This document shows positions 27,648-37,197 of a stretch of 64,000 bases of DNA, in pieces. Each line of letters opens with the position of its first letter. Position 1 is the first letter of the stretch. Source of the stretch: Mycoplana rhizolycopersici (lineage in GTDB: Bacteria > Pseudomonadota > Alphaproteobacteria > Rhizobiales > Rhizobiaceae); contig NZ_JABXYK010000007.1 of the NCBI RefSeq assembly GCF_013378445.1, positions 62,001 through 126,000 of the forward strand, read 5' to 3'. A program made the translations under genes and the position numbers. The notes beneath the pieces are model-generated. The model was not told the DNA's origin, ran no database searches, and saw only the letters and a program-made list of their open reading frames with translations.

Positions 27648-28985
27648 CTACTTCGCCCGCTTCAGCGCCTCGCCGAGCACCGAGACGATCTCGTCGAAGT
27701 GCGTCTTCTCGGCGATCAGTGGTGGTGAGAAAGCGATAATGTCGCCGGTGACGCGGATCAGGAGGCCCTTTTCGAAGCAGTCGACGAAGACATCGTAGGC
27801 GCGTGCGCCCACGGCGCCCTCACGCGAGGAAAGCTCGATGCCGGCGATCAGGCCGATGGTGCGGATGTCGATGACGTGTGGCAGGCCCTTCAGCGAGTGC
27901 ATCGCAGTGTGCCAGTCGTCCTGCAGTTCGGCGGCGCGCGTGAGCAGGCCCTCGTCGCGGTAGATGTCGAGTGTGGCGAGGCCGGCAGCACAGGCGGCCG
28001 GATGGCCGGAATAGGTGTAGCCGTGGAACAGCTCGATCGCGCCTTCCGGACCCTGCATCAGTGCATCGTGCACCTTGCGGCTGGTGAACACCGCGCCCAT
28101 CGGGATCGCGCCGTTCGTCAGGCCCTTGGCCGTGGTGACGATATCGGGGGTGACGCCGAAGAAGTCGGTGGCGAACGGCGCGCCCAGCCGGCCGAAGCCG
28201 GTGATGACTTCGTCGAAGATCAGGATAATGCCGTGCTTGTCGCAGATCGCCCGCAGCCGCTCGAAATATCCCTTCGGCGGCACCAGAACGCCGGTGGAGC
28301 CAGCAACCGGCTCGACGATGCAGGCGGCGATCGTTTCCGCGCCGTGCAGCGCCACCAGCCGCTCGAGGTCGTCGGCCAGTTCAGCGCCGTGCTCGGGCTG
28401 GCCCTTCACATAGGCGTTCTTGGCAAGGTCGTGCGTGTGGCGCAGGTGGTCGGAGCCGGGCAACTGCGGGAAGACGCGGCGATTGTTGACGAGGCCGCCG
28501 ACCGAGATGCCGCCGAAGCCGACGCCGTGGTAGCCGCGCTCGCGGCCGATCAGGCGCGTGCGGGTGCCCTGGCCGATGGCGCGCTGGTAGGCGATGGCGA
28601 TCTTCAGCGCCGTATCGACCGATTCCGAACCCGAACCGGTGTAGAAGATGCGGTCAAGCTTGGCGCCGGCAGGGCCGGGCGCGATCTCCGCCAGCCGCTC
28701 GGCGAAGTCGAAGGCGATCGGATGACCCATCTGGAAGGAGGGCGCGTAGTCCAGGGTCGACAGCTGCCGCTCGACGGCGGCTGCGATCTGCCGGCGGCCG
28801 TGGCCGGCGTTGACGCACCAGAGCCCCGCCGTGCCGTCGAGAACCTTGCGGCCGTCATTGGTGGTGTAGTGCATGCCTTCCGCCGCGGCGAGAAGGCGGG
28901 GTGCCGCCTTGAACTGGCGGTTGGCGGTGAACGGCATCCAGTAGCTGTCGAGCACCGGCGCGTTGGGCTTGTTGTGGACGTTCAT
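27648..28985 (-). CDS. Omega-amino acid:pyruvate aminotransferase (class III)
   Basis: 445 residues. Class III PLP aminotransferase with FYTGSGSESVDTALKIA (about 109-125), IIEPVAGSTG-type stretch CIVEPVAGSTGVLVPP, LIFDEVITGFGRLG, and the PLP Lys in DIVTTAKGLTNGAIP. The best match is the beta-alanine/omega-amino-acid:pyruvate group, seen in the N-terminal DSYWMPFTANRQFKAAPRL. GAGGAGATCTCC precedes the ATG at 28985. Its divergent XRE-cupin regulator probably senses an amine or amino acid substrate. Confidence 0.93.
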   Translation of the reverse strand: MNVHNKPNAPVLDSYWMPFTANRQFKAAPRLLAAAEGMHYTTNDGRKVLDGTAGLWCVNAGHGRRQIAAAVERQLSTLDYAPSFQMGHPIAFDFAERLAEIAPGPAGAKLDRIFYTGSGSESVDTALKIAIAYQRAIGQGTRTRLIGRERGYHGVGFGGISVGGLVNNRRVFPQLPGSDHLRHTHDLAKNAYVKGQPEHGAELADDLERLVALHGAETIAACIVEPVAGSTGVLVPPKGYFERLRAICDKHGIILIFDEVITGFGRLGAPFATDFFGVTPDIVTTAKGLTNGAIPMGAVFTSRKVHDALMQGPEGAIELFHGYTYSGHPAACAAGLATLDIYRDEGLLTRAAELQDDWHTAMHSLKGLPHVIDIRTIGLIAGIELSSREGAVGARAYDVFVDCFEKGLLIRVTGDIIAFSPPLIAEKTHFDEIVSVLGEALKRAK

Positions 28986-29091
28986 GGAGATCTCCTCTGG
29001 CTGGCGCGATTGAGGCCATGATTTGCGATCTTGAACAAGTCCTTTTCTGGCTGTTATGAAGTCATTGAAAAATATGGGCCTGCAATTCAAA

Positions 29092-29119
29092 TGTTTCGAT
29101 ATTTCGAACAATCGAAACA
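29092..29119. promoter_or_regulatory. Operator candidate between transaminase and XRE-cupin genes
   Basis: TGTTTCGA (29092-29099) and TCGAAACA (29112-29119) are perfect inverted half sites around a 12-nt spacer that itself contains TTCGAA. The site lies 28 nt before the regulator start and about 107 nt before the transaminase start, as expected for a shared XRE operator. Confidence 0.6.
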
Positions 29120-29146
29120 GGCGGTGGTTGTACAGCGGGAGGTCGC

Positions 29147-29695
29147 ATGTCGGTCGACATAGGAAACAGGCTGCGCAGCCTGCGCATGGCGCACAATCTC
29201 TCCCAGCGCGAGCTTGCCAAGCGCGCCGGCGTGACGAATTCGACAATCTCGCTGATCGAGTCGAATGCCTCCAATCCCTCGGTTGGCGCGCTGAAGCGGA
29301 TACTGGACGGCATTCCCATCGGCCTTGCGGAGTTTTTCGCCTTCGAGCCCGATCGCCCCAAGCAGGCCTTCTATCGCGCCGACGAGCTTGTCGAGATCGG
29401 CAAGGGGCCGATCTCCTACCGGCAGGTCGGCGAAAACCTGTTCGGCCGCAGCCTGCAGATCCTCAAGGAGTGTTATCAGCCGGGCGCCGATACCGGCAAG
29501 GTTCCGCTGGTGCATGAGGGTGAGGAGGGCGGAATCGTACTTTCCGGCCGTCTCGAAGTGACGGTGGACGACGAACGGCGCATCCTCGGCCCGGGCGACG
29601 CCTACTATTTCGAAAGCCGGCGCCCCCATCGCTTCCGCTGCGTCGGGCCGGTGCCCTGCGAGGTCATCAGCGCCTGCACGCCGCCGACGTTCTGA
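29147..29695 (+). CDS. XRE-family regulator with C-terminal cupin (PuuR-like)
   Basis: 182 residues: helix-turn-helix at about 7-60 (NLSQRELAKRAGVTNSTISLIE) and a cupin sensor at about 110-175 (HEGEEGGIVLSGRLEVTVDD, GPGDAYYFESRRPHRF). This architecture is known from regulators of polyamine and amino-acid catabolism such as PuuR. Divergent from the omega-transaminase, which it likely controls. Confidence 0.93.
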   Translation: MSVDIGNRLRSLRMAHNLSQRELAKRAGVTNSTISLIESNASNPSVGALKRILDGIPIGLAEFFAFEPDRPKQAFYRADELVEIGKGPISYRQVGENLFGRSLQILKECYQPGADTGKVPLVHEGEEGGIVLSGRLEVTVDDERRILGPGDAYYFESRRPHRFRCVGPVPCEVISACTPPTF

Positions 29696-29714
29696 GACGC
29701 GTGAGCCGAAGGCT

Positions 29715-31703
29715 CTACTGGCGCGAGGGCGCGCCGTGCGAGGCTTCCTCGATGGGCTGCCTGCTCTCCGCACCCTCAATGACGCCGATGACCTCGTAGA
29801 GTTCCAGTGCGGTGCTCCGGCCCTTCGCCTGCCCCTGTCCGAGCGGGCGGAAGCGGATCTTGTCGCGACACTGCGCCACGACAGCGCCGCTGGCAAGGAT
29901 CACCGTGCCGTAGCTCTTGTTCATCCCCTCCAGTCTCGAGGCGACGTTGATGCTGTCGCCCATCGCCGTGTACTGCAGACGGTCGTTGGCGCCGACGCTG
30001 CCGACCACGGCTGTTCCCGAATGGATGCCGAAGCGGGTGCGGAATTCCGGCAGTCCCCGCCGGCGCTGGCTCTCGTTGAAGGCTTCGATGCGGGTCCGCA
30101 TGGCAAGCGCGCCGCGGCAGGCGTTCGCCGCATGGTCCGGATCAGGTTCCGGCGCGTTCCACATGGCAAAGATCGAATCGCCGAGGAACTGGATGATCGT
30201 GCCGCGATGCGCATTCACGGTGTCGTTCAGGATGTCGAAATACTCAGACAACATGCCGACGACGTCTTCGGGCGAATGTCGTTCGCTGATCGTCGTGAAA
30301 TCATAGATATCCGTGAAAAGGGCGGTAACCTCCTGGCGCCGCGCCGTCCGTCCGGAAAACTCGCCGGATTCCATGCCTTTGCGCACCAGTTCCTTGGGCA
30401 CGTAGAGCCCGAAGGTGAAGATCGCATCACGTGCCCGGTTCATCGCGCCGCCAAGCGTGGCGATCTCGCTTACATGCGTCGGCACGTCGATCGGGGTACG
30501 AAAGTCCAGGTCCTGCAGGCGATGGGCGCTGTCGGTCAGCTGGTTCAGCGACTTTGTGATGAGGTGCGCCAGCAGCAGCGCACCGGCAATGGCGAGAATG
30601 ACGATCGCGCCGGAGATGGCAAGGCCCTGATAGAGGCCGCGAATCGCCGGCGCCATCAGCTCATCGACCGGGGCGGCGATGACCGCGATGTGGCCGGGAA
30701 ACAGCATCGCCCCGTCGACTTCGGATCCGAGCACGACCCAGCGTCTTCCCGCCGCCTCGACCAGCCCCATCTCGTCGAGCGGCGGCGGATGCGCCCTGAT
30801 CGCCTCGATCAGCGGATCCTGCAGGTCGGCGGGATCGAAGTCGCGCTCGCTTTTCGATGTGGCGACCGCCTGCATCAGCCGGCGGTCGGAGTGGATGAGC
30901 AGCTTCTTGTCGGCATCGACCACGAAGGCCACCGCCGTCGGCGTCAGGCGTTCGCTGGCGATGAAGCGGGTGATGCGGTCGAGCACCACGTCGGCGCCGA
31001 CGACGATCTCCGGATTGCCCTTGTGTGCCTGCGAAATCGTCATCGCGAGCGATTTCGTCGTCGCCGTGCTGTAGGGGCCGGTCGCGACCGGTCCGGTACC
31101 GCCCGCAGCTGCGCGATACCACGGGCGCTGCCGCGGGTCGTAGTCCCAGCCGGTGAGGGTCCGGCGAAGCAGCTGCTTGCCGGCGGCGTCGAAGAAGAGA
31201 ACATGGGCGATCGGCCCGCTCTCGCCGGGGTTGAGGATGCGAATGGCCATCGACGCGTTCGGCGGCGCCCTCAGGACGGCGCGCCAGTCGCTCGATGACA
31301 GGTTGACGGCATGGAAGAAGCCGCCGTCCGGATAGCCGGCATAGATGCCGTCGATCTGCGGCGACCGCGCGAGCGCCGCCCGTAGAATGGTCACCTTGTC
31401 ATTGATCCGCTCGGAGGGATCTGCGAGGAAGGAGTTGGCGATCGATACGATCAGGTTTACGAGCCCCGCCGTGTCGCCGGACAGGCTCTGCATGCGCGAA
31501 ATCAGCCGGTCCTCGAAGCCGCGCATGTGGTTTTCCGCGGCGTCGATGGCGGCGTTGCGGGCGCGGTAGTAGTCGAGCCCGATCAGGCTGCCGGAGACTG
31601 CAAGCAGGATCGCAACCATCACGGCGCTGAGCAGTGTCCGCAGCGATCCCCGCCACATCCACTTCTTCGGCACAGCCGCAACGTCCCTGTCGCTGTCCGC
31701 CAT
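29715..31703 (-). CDS. Membrane adenylate/guanylate cyclase with Cache and HAMP domains
   Basis: 662 residues from the ATG at 31703 (after AAGGGG; a longer frame to 31823 is less likely). Helix at about 21-43, periplasmic double-Cache sensor (about 45-345, with WDYDPRQRPWYRAA), second helix about 350-372, HAMP about 373-425, and a class III cyclase domain about 455-620. Catalytic features: metal-binding Asp in LFTDIYDFT and in LGDSIFAMW, and GIHSGTAVVGSVG. It would make cAMP or cGMP in response to a periplasmic ligand. It is divergent from the RTX protein gene. Confidence 0.92.
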   Translation of the reverse strand: MADSDRDVAAVPKKWMWRGSLRTLLSAVMVAILLAVSGSLIGLDYYRARNAAIDAAENHMRGFEDRLISRMQSLSGDTAGLVNLIVSIANSFLADPSERINDKVTILRAALARSPQIDGIYAGYPDGGFFHAVNLSSSDWRAVLRAPPNASMAIRILNPGESGPIAHVLFFDAAGKQLLRRTLTGWDYDPRQRPWYRAAAGGTGPVATGPYSTATTKSLAMTISQAHKGNPEIVVGADVVLDRITRFIASERLTPTAVAFVVDADKKLLIHSDRRLMQAVATSKSERDFDPADLQDPLIEAIRAHPPPLDEMGLVEAAGRRWVVLGSEVDGAMLFPGHIAVIAAPVDELMAPAIRGLYQGLAISGAIVILAIAGALLLAHLITKSLNQLTDSAHRLQDLDFRTPIDVPTHVSEIATLGGAMNRARDAIFTFGLYVPKELVRKGMESGEFSGRTARRQEVTALFTDIYDFTTISERHSPEDVVGMLSEYFDILNDTVNAHRGTIIQFLGDSIFAMWNAPEPDPDHAANACRGALAMRTRIEAFNESQRRRGLPEFRTRFGIHSGTAVVGSVGANDRLQYTAMGDSINVASRLEGMNKSYGTVILASGAVVAQCRDKIRFRPLGQGQAKGRSTALELYEVIGVIEGAESRQPIEEASHGAPSRQ

Positions 31704-31937
31704 TCCGCGCCCCTTGTGTTCCTCGCCGCCCGCGCCGGCATCCAGCAATGAACGGCCCGATGGACCGCTCTCGGCAAGTTCGAGCGCGATCCCATTGATA
31801 AGATTCGCCAAGTCGCGGCGCAACGTAAAAAGGCGCCCGTCCCCTCCTGTTACCCCAGTAACAACGTCCTGCTCGCCCGCACTCTAGCAATGGACGCACG
31901 TCGTATCGGCGTTGCAACCCTAACGATCGAGGATGCC

Positions 31938-34898
31938 ATGAGCAAGAAATTGAAGCTGATCGCCCAGCTGCAGGCGACATCCGCACAAGCCTCCGCCGCC
32001 GCCACGGGCTATACCATCCCCGGTGTCGGCGATCAGGTCGTCTACGGTGACGACCTCGGCAACACCCTGAGCACGGGTTCCGGCAAGGACACCATCGAGG
32101 GCCGCCTCGGGGCGGACAAGATCAATGCCGGCACCGGCGACGATAGCATTGTCAACCTTTCCGTCGGCACGCTGGCGGGCGACAGGATCGACGGCGGCCT
32201 CGGGTTCGACGAGCTTGCGATCGATTTTTCCGCCTCCACGAAGGGGGTCTCGTTCACCGCGTTCGACCCCGCCGTCTCCCGATCGCTGCTTGGTGCCACC
32301 ATCGTCAATGTCGAGCGCTTCGACCTCACCGGAAGCAACTACAACGACACCTTCGTCGGCGGCCGCTGGAAGGACTGGTTCGAGGGCGGTGCCGGAAACG
32401 ACGTCCTGAAGGGCGAGATCGGCGACGACTGGCTCGCCGGCGGCAATGGAAACGACAGGATCTACGGTGGCAACGGCAGCGATTCGCTTCTGGGCGAGGC
32501 CGGCGACGACACCATCTACGGCGGCTACGGGCGCGACTGGCTCTCCGGCGAAGACGGCAACGACACCCTCTATGGCGGCGGCAACGACGACTACATTTAC
32601 GGCCATGAAGGCAACGACAAGATGTTCGGCGACAGCGGCAACGATACGATCCAGGGCGGTCGCGGCCGCGACGTGATCGACGGCGGCTCCGGCGACGACT
32701 TCCTGTCGGGCGACAGCGACGACGACACGGTGCGCGGCGGCTCGGGCAACGACACGATCAGCCACAGCATGGAAAGCTGGGCGGGCGCCGGCAAGGACAT
32801 CCTCGATGGCGGCACGGGCACCGATACCCTCGTCCTCAGCGGCCTCTCGGGCACCTTTACCGCGAAGGCTTCGTCGATCAAGCAGACGCTCTCCAACGGC
32901 ACGACGTTCGTCAATTTCGAAAACTATTCGCTGAGTGGGACGGAGAAGGCGGAGAAGTTCACCGGCGGGGCCGGAAACGATACGCTTTCCGGCATGTCGG
33001 GCAACGACAAGCTGATCGGGCTTGGCGGCAACGATCATCTGGATGGCGGGCTTGGCATCGACTATCTCGACGGCGGTGACGGCAACGACCTGCTGATCGT
33101 CGGCAGCGGCGGCAAGGATACGATCAAGGCCGGCAAGGGTTACGATTCAGTGTGGATCACCCGCTCCGACATAAAGAGCAATCTCACCTTCAGCGTTTCG
33201 GGTAACACTGCCAAGCTTTCCGACGGCAGCGTGGTCACCGGCGGCGAGAGCTTCACCGTCGTCACGGGCAGCGGCAACGACGTCCTCTCCGCCGGAACGG
33301 CGACGCACGTCGATTTCAACGCGGGCAGCGGCAATAACCGCATGACCGGCGGCAGGGGCAACGACCAGTTCTATTCCACCTCGGGCAGCGACACCGTGAG
33401 GGGCGGTGACGGCGACGATCGCCTCATCGATTCCGGTGGCGGCACCAACCTGCTCGACGGCGGCAATGGCAACGACTATCTCTCTGCGGAAACGCAAACC
33501 GGCAACGGGCTCTCGACGCTTTTGGGCGGGGCGGGCAACGACACCGTCACCATCAACAATGCCGGCGGCTCCACGGCGGGCCGGTTCACCGCCGACGGCG
33601 GCTCGGGCACGGATATCCTCTGGATCAACCGCTATGACAGCAAGGCCAACCTGTCGTTCACGCTGTCTTCCAAGGCCACCCTCGTCAATGGTGGTGTTAC
33701 CGCGAAGAACTTTGAGAGCGTGCACATTTCCTCGGGCCAGGGCCACGACACGCTGACAGGCGGCAAGCTTTCCGACTACCTGAACGGCATGAGCGGCAAC
33801 GATACGCTGAAGGGGCTTGGCGGCAATGACGAACTGACCGGATGGTACGGTGCCGACAAGATCTATGGCGGCGACGGCAACGACACGATCTACGGCAGTG
33901 GCGGCATCAAGGACAACGACCGCGACATGCTCTACGGCGAAAAAGGCAACGACGTGATCTTCACGAACGTCAACGACTACGCCTCCGGCGGCAGCGGGGA
34001 AGATCGCGTCGTCGTCGACCTGAAGGAAGAGACCTTCGACGTCTCCTTCGTGCTGACTGACGGCCTGGTCAAGGTCAATGCGAAGACCTCGTTTGCCGGC
34101 ATGGAGGCGATCGACTATCTCGGCGGCAGCGGCAAGGACGTGGTGACCGGCGGCCGCGATGTCGACTACCTCCACGGCGGCGCCGGCAACGACACGCTGA
34201 AGGGCGGCGGCGCGAACGACTATCTCGTCGACGGCGCCGGCAACGACAGGCTCTATGGCGAGGCCGGCAACGACTGGTTTACCCGCTACACCGACGAGAG
34301 TGGCACCGACTACTTCTCCGGGGGATCGGGCGTCGACACGCTCGACTTCGACATCGTCTCCGACAAGTCGGTGATCATCGACCTGGAAAACAACGCCCGC
34401 AACGGCGGCGTCGCCACCGGCCTGTCGCTGTCGAGCATCGAGAACGTCACCGGCCGCCACACCGACGACACCATCCTCGGCAACGCGTCGAGCAACACGC
34501 TGAGGGGCGGGCTCGGCGACGACAAGCTCGACGGCCGCGCCGGCAACGACAAGCTGGAGGGTGGTGGCGACGGCGACACGCTGACGGGCGGGGCGGGGGC
34601 CGACCAGTTCATCTACGCCTCCTCCGAGGCGATCGGTTCCGGCGACCTGATCACCGACTTCAAGCGCGGCCAGGACAAGCTGGTGATCGACAAGAGCATC
34701 TTCGGCTTCTCCAAGCTCGCCCTTTATTCCGGGAACGATCTGAAGGCCACAGGCTCCGCCCCGCAGTTCTTCTTTGAAAAGGACAACGGCCGCCTCTGGT
34801 ACGATGCCGACGGCACCGGCAACGAGGCCGATGGTGTCCTTGTCGCCACCCTCAGCAAGGTGGGTTCGCTTTCGGCCAGCGATTTCATCCTGATCTGA
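31938..34898 (+). CDS. RTX-type calcium-binding repeat protein, probably type I secreted
   Basis: 986 residues without an N-terminal signal peptide. From about residue 33 it is built of clusters of GGxGxDxLx nonapeptides (for example GGNGNDRIYGGNGSD, GGAGNDTLKGGGANDY) separated by about 50-residue beta-rich segments. The C-terminal region (about 890-986: DQFIYASSEAIGSGDLITDF, then LSASDFILI) is the serralysin-type secretion end. No enzymatic domain is visible, so it is likely an adhesin, matrix or surface protein that folds on calcium outside the cell. No type I secretion genes are nearby. The start is the ATG at 31938; its ribosome site is weak. Confidence 0.88.
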   Translation: MSKKLKLIAQLQATSAQASAAATGYTIPGVGDQVVYGDDLGNTLSTGSGKDTIEGRLGADKINAGTGDDSIVNLSVGTLAGDRIDGGLGFDELAIDFSASTKGVSFTAFDPAVSRSLLGATIVNVERFDLTGSNYNDTFVGGRWKDWFEGGAGNDVLKGEIGDDWLAGGNGNDRIYGGNGSDSLLGEAGDDTIYGGYGRDWLSGEDGNDTLYGGGNDDYIYGHEGNDKMFGDSGNDTIQGGRGRDVIDGGSGDDFLSGDSDDDTVRGGSGNDTISHSMESWAGAGKDILDGGTGTDTLVLSGLSGTFTAKASSIKQTLSNGTTFVNFENYSLSGTEKAEKFTGGAGNDTLSGMSGNDKLIGLGGNDHLDGGLGIDYLDGGDGNDLLIVGSGGKDTIKAGKGYDSVWITRSDIKSNLTFSVSGNTAKLSDGSVVTGGESFTVVTGSGNDVLSAGTATHVDFNAGSGNNRMTGGRGNDQFYSTSGSDTVRGGDGDDRLIDSGGGTNLLDGGNGNDYLSAETQTGNGLSTLLGGAGNDTVTINNAGGSTAGRFTADGGSGTDILWINRYDSKANLSFTLSSKATLVNGGVTAKNFESVHISSGQGHDTLTGGKLSDYLNGMSGNDTLKGLGGNDELTGWYGADKIYGGDGNDTIYGSGGIKDNDRDMLYGEKGNDVIFTNVNDYASGGSGEDRVVVDLKEETFDVSFVLTDGLVKVNAKTSFAGMEAIDYLGGSGKDVVTGGRDVDYLHGGAGNDTLKGGGANDYLVDGAGNDRLYGEAGNDWFTRYTDESGTDYFSGGSGVDTLDFDIVSDKSVIIDLENNARNGGVATGLSLSSIENVTGRHTDDTILGNASSNTLRGGLGDDKLDGRAGNDKLEGGGDGDTLTGGAGADQFIYASSEAIGSGDLITDFKRGQDKLVIDKSIFGFSKLALYSGNDLKATGSAPQFFFEKDNGRLWYDADGTGNEADGVLVATLSKVGSLSASDFILI

Positions 34899-34921
34899 GC
34901 GGCGTGCCGGATTGACGGCTT

Positions 34922-34959
34922 GGACGGGCCGCGGGTGTCTCCCGCGGCCGTCCTCTTTT
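34922..34959 (+). terminator. Terminator after the RTX gene
   Basis: A G/C-rich stem (GGACGGGCCGCGGG with CCCGCGGCCGTCC, one bulge) around TGTCT is followed by TCTTTT, 23 nt after the stop. Confidence 0.75.
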
Positions 34960-35002
34960 CCTGGCAGGCAGTCGCGCGAACGGGCCGCGTTCCGTCTGCC
35001 GT

Positions 35003-35016
35003 TTGAGATTCGTCAA
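35003..35016. promoter_or_regulatory. FNR/FixK-like box upstream of hemN
   Basis: TTGAGATTCGTCAA matches TTGAY-N4-RTCAA except for G at the Y position. Its centre is about 70 nt before the hemN ATG. Oxygen-independent hemN genes are established Fnr/FixK targets in alphaproteobacteria. Confidence 0.65.
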
Positions 35017-35078
35017 TGACCGCCGGCAGCGTCCTTCCTAGGTTCGCGCCCGGATCAGAATGAACGCAGGGAAATCCG

Positions 35079-36431
35079 ATGTCGCAGGCCATCTTGGAGA
35101 AATACGGCGAGGCCCGGCTGCCGCGCTATACGAGCTACCCGACCGCCCCGCACTTCGCAGCCCTCGAAGACCCCTTGGCCTATGCCGACTGGCTCCGCTC
35201 CGTCGACGCCGGCGAACGCGTATCCGCCTATCTCCACATTCCCTTCTGTCGATCCATGTGCTGGTACTGCGGCTGCCATACGACGATCACGGCACGCGAT
35301 CGCCCGATCCTCGAATATCTCGAATGCCTGCATAACGAGATCGATCTTGTCGCCGCCGCACGCCGCGAGGCGCTTTCGATCGGCGAGATCCACTTCGGCG
35401 GTGGCACCCCGACGATCATCCCGCCTGATGCCTTTGCAGCCCTGATCGCGGCGATGCGCGACCGGCTCGGTTTTGCCGGCGATGTGAATATCGCAGTGGA
35501 GATCGACCCACGCACGCTGACGGCAGACATGGCCGAGACGCTCGGCGCCGCCGGCGTCACCCGCGCCAGCCTCGGCGTGCAGAGTTTCGATCCGGTCGTG
35601 CAGAAGGCGATCAACCGTATCCAGAGCGTCGATGCCACCGCCCGGGCCGTCGACAGATTGAGGCATGCCGGCATTTCCAGCCTCAGCTTCGACCTGATCT
35701 ACGGCCTGCCGCATCAGACGGTGAAATCCTGCATCGAAACGGTCGAGGCCGCGATCGCGCTGCGCCCGAGCCGCTTCGCCGTCTTCGGCTATGCGCATGT
35801 GCCGGGTTTCAAGAAGCACCAGCGGCTGATCGACGAAACGGTGCTGCCCGACGCACACGCGCGCCACGAGCAGGCGGAGGCGATCGCCACGGCACTCGTG
35901 GCGGCGGGATACGAGCGGATCGGGCTCGATCATTTTTCCCTGCCGGAAGACGAGCTCAGCGTGTCGCAGCGTACCGGCCGCCTGCATCGCAACTTCCAGG
36001 GTTATACCACCGACGAGTGCCGCACCCTGATCGGCTTCGGCGCCTCGGCGATCGGCCGGTTCGAGCAGGGCTATGTCCAGAACGCCGTGCCGATCGGCCA
36101 GTATCAGGAGCATGTCAGGCGCGGCGAGCTCGCCGCTTCGCGCGGCTATCGTCTTACGGCGGAAGACCGCTTCCGGGCCGAACTGATCGAACGCGTCATG
36201 TGCGACTTCCGCGTCGATGTCGCAGCCGTCGCCGGCAGGCACGGTTTCGATGCTGCCACCATCCTGTCCGGCAACGTCGCGCTGGATGCCCTGCGAAGCG
36301 ACGGGCTTGTTGTGATCGATGGCGCCACGGTCGAGGTCGAGGAGCGGTACCGCTTCGTCGTCCGCGCCGTTGCCGCAGCCTTCGATGCCTATCTCGGCAC
36401 CTCGGGCCGGACATACAGCAAGGCCGCCTGA
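35079..36431 (+). CDS. hemN: Oxygen-independent coproporphyrinogen III oxidase (radical SAM)
   Basis: 450 residues, normal length. The radical-SAM cluster is C57-R-S-M-C61-W-Y-C64, followed by GC66 as in true HemN, with HIPFC before it and FGGGTPT after. It converts coproporphyrinogen III to protoporphyrinogen IX without oxygen, allowing haem synthesis in micro-oxic conditions. The upstream FNR-like box supports induction at low oxygen. Confidence 0.95.
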   Translation: MSQAILEKYGEARLPRYTSYPTAPHFAALEDPLAYADWLRSVDAGERVSAYLHIPFCRSMCWYCGCHTTITARDRPILEYLECLHNEIDLVAAARREALSIGEIHFGGGTPTIIPPDAFAALIAAMRDRLGFAGDVNIAVEIDPRTLTADMAETLGAAGVTRASLGVQSFDPVVQKAINRIQSVDATARAVDRLRHAGISSLSFDLIYGLPHQTVKSCIETVEAAIALRPSRFAVFGYAHVPGFKKHQRLIDETVLPDAHARHEQAEAIATALVAAGYERIGLDHFSLPEDELSVSQRTGRLHRNFQGYTTDECRTLIGFGASAIGRFEQGYVQNAVPIGQYQEHVRRGELAASRGYRLTAEDRFRAELIERVMCDFRVDVAAVAGRHGFDAATILSGNVALDALRSDGLVVIDGATVEVEERYRFVVRAVAAAFDAYLGTSGRTYSKAA

Positions 36432-36495
36432 GCGACGGCGGCCCCGGATCTCGAGCCGGCCTGTTGCAAGCCGGGCCGAACCTTCATTGCCCGCT

Positions 36496-37197
36496 TCAGT
36501 ATTGGTCGCGCCGTCGCACCCATGCCATCGGGAAGTCGAGGCCGTCCTCATCCCGTCCCTTGGGGACGAGATCAAGAAACGCATAGGCGCCGTTCACCAT
36601 TTCCACGCCGCGTCCGTAGCAGGAGTAGGTGTGAAAGACCTCGCCGGTCCCATTCGTGGCGAATACGCTGATGCCGACGATGTCGGAGGCGTGCGTGCGC
36701 TGGATCTCGTAGTTGTAGTAGGCCTTGCCCTCCGCCAGTTGCTGCGGCGTGACGGCCGCCTGATAGTCGAAGCTGAAGTCGCTGCCGAGTGCTGAAACCC
36801 ACGGAAAGCTCCAGTCGAAGCGCTTCTTGTAGGCTTCAATCTTCGCAAGCGGCGCGCGGGAAACCGCCGTGAACGTGACGTCGCGGTGGTTGAGGTGCAT
36901 CGGGATGCGGTCGAAATTGTCCGCCCAGAAGGTGCACGACTTGCAGCCTTCCTCCCAGTCCGGGCCGAACATGAAATGGTAGACGATCAGCTGCGAACGC
37001 CCGTCGAAGAGTTCTTCGAGCGTCAACTCGCCTTTCGGCCCTTCGAAGCGATAGGTCTTCTCGACCTTCTCCCAGGGCATCGCCATGCGCCGCCGGCTCA
37101 CGGCGTCCCGCTGCCGCGTCAGTTCCTTTTCGGCTGCCAGCAGGTCGATCCGCGCCTGCAGCCATTGCTCGTGTGAAACCACCTGGTTTTCCATCAT
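36496..37197 (-). CDS. DUF899-family thioredoxin-like protein
   Basis: 233 residues. Conserved DUF899 features: VSHEQWLQARIDLLAAEKEL at the start, DGRSQLIVYHFMFGPDWEEG and CKSCTFWADNF (Cys pair CKSC), and SVFATNGTGEVFHTYSCYGRG. These proteins have a thioredoxin-like fold; function unproven. The start ATG at 37197 overlaps the stop of the 101-aa membrane protein (TGATG), so the two are coupled. Two adjacent ATGs (37197 and 37194) are possible. Confidence 0.9.
   Translation of the reverse strand: MMENQVVSHEQWLQARIDLLAAEKELTRQRDAVSRRRMAMPWEKVEKTYRFEGPKGELTLEELFDGRSQLIVYHFMFGPDWEEGCKSCTFWADNFDRIPMHLNHRDVTFTAVSRAPLAKIEAYKKRFDWSFPWVSALGSDFSFDYQAAVTPQQLAEGKAYYNYEIQRTHASDIVGISVFATNGTGEVFHTYSCYGRGVEMVNGAYAFLDLVPKGRDEDGLDFPMAWVRRRDQY

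Noticed and set aside
29736-31298. A 520-codon plus-strand frame opposite the adenylate cyclase
   Set aside because: Antisense to a gene with clear catalytic motifs; no domain of its own.
32400-34600. Dense short repeats that could suggest a CRISPR array or minisatellite
   Set aside because: They are the in-frame codons of GGxGxDxLx calcium-binding repeats; spacing is 27 nt and sequence varies with the protein.
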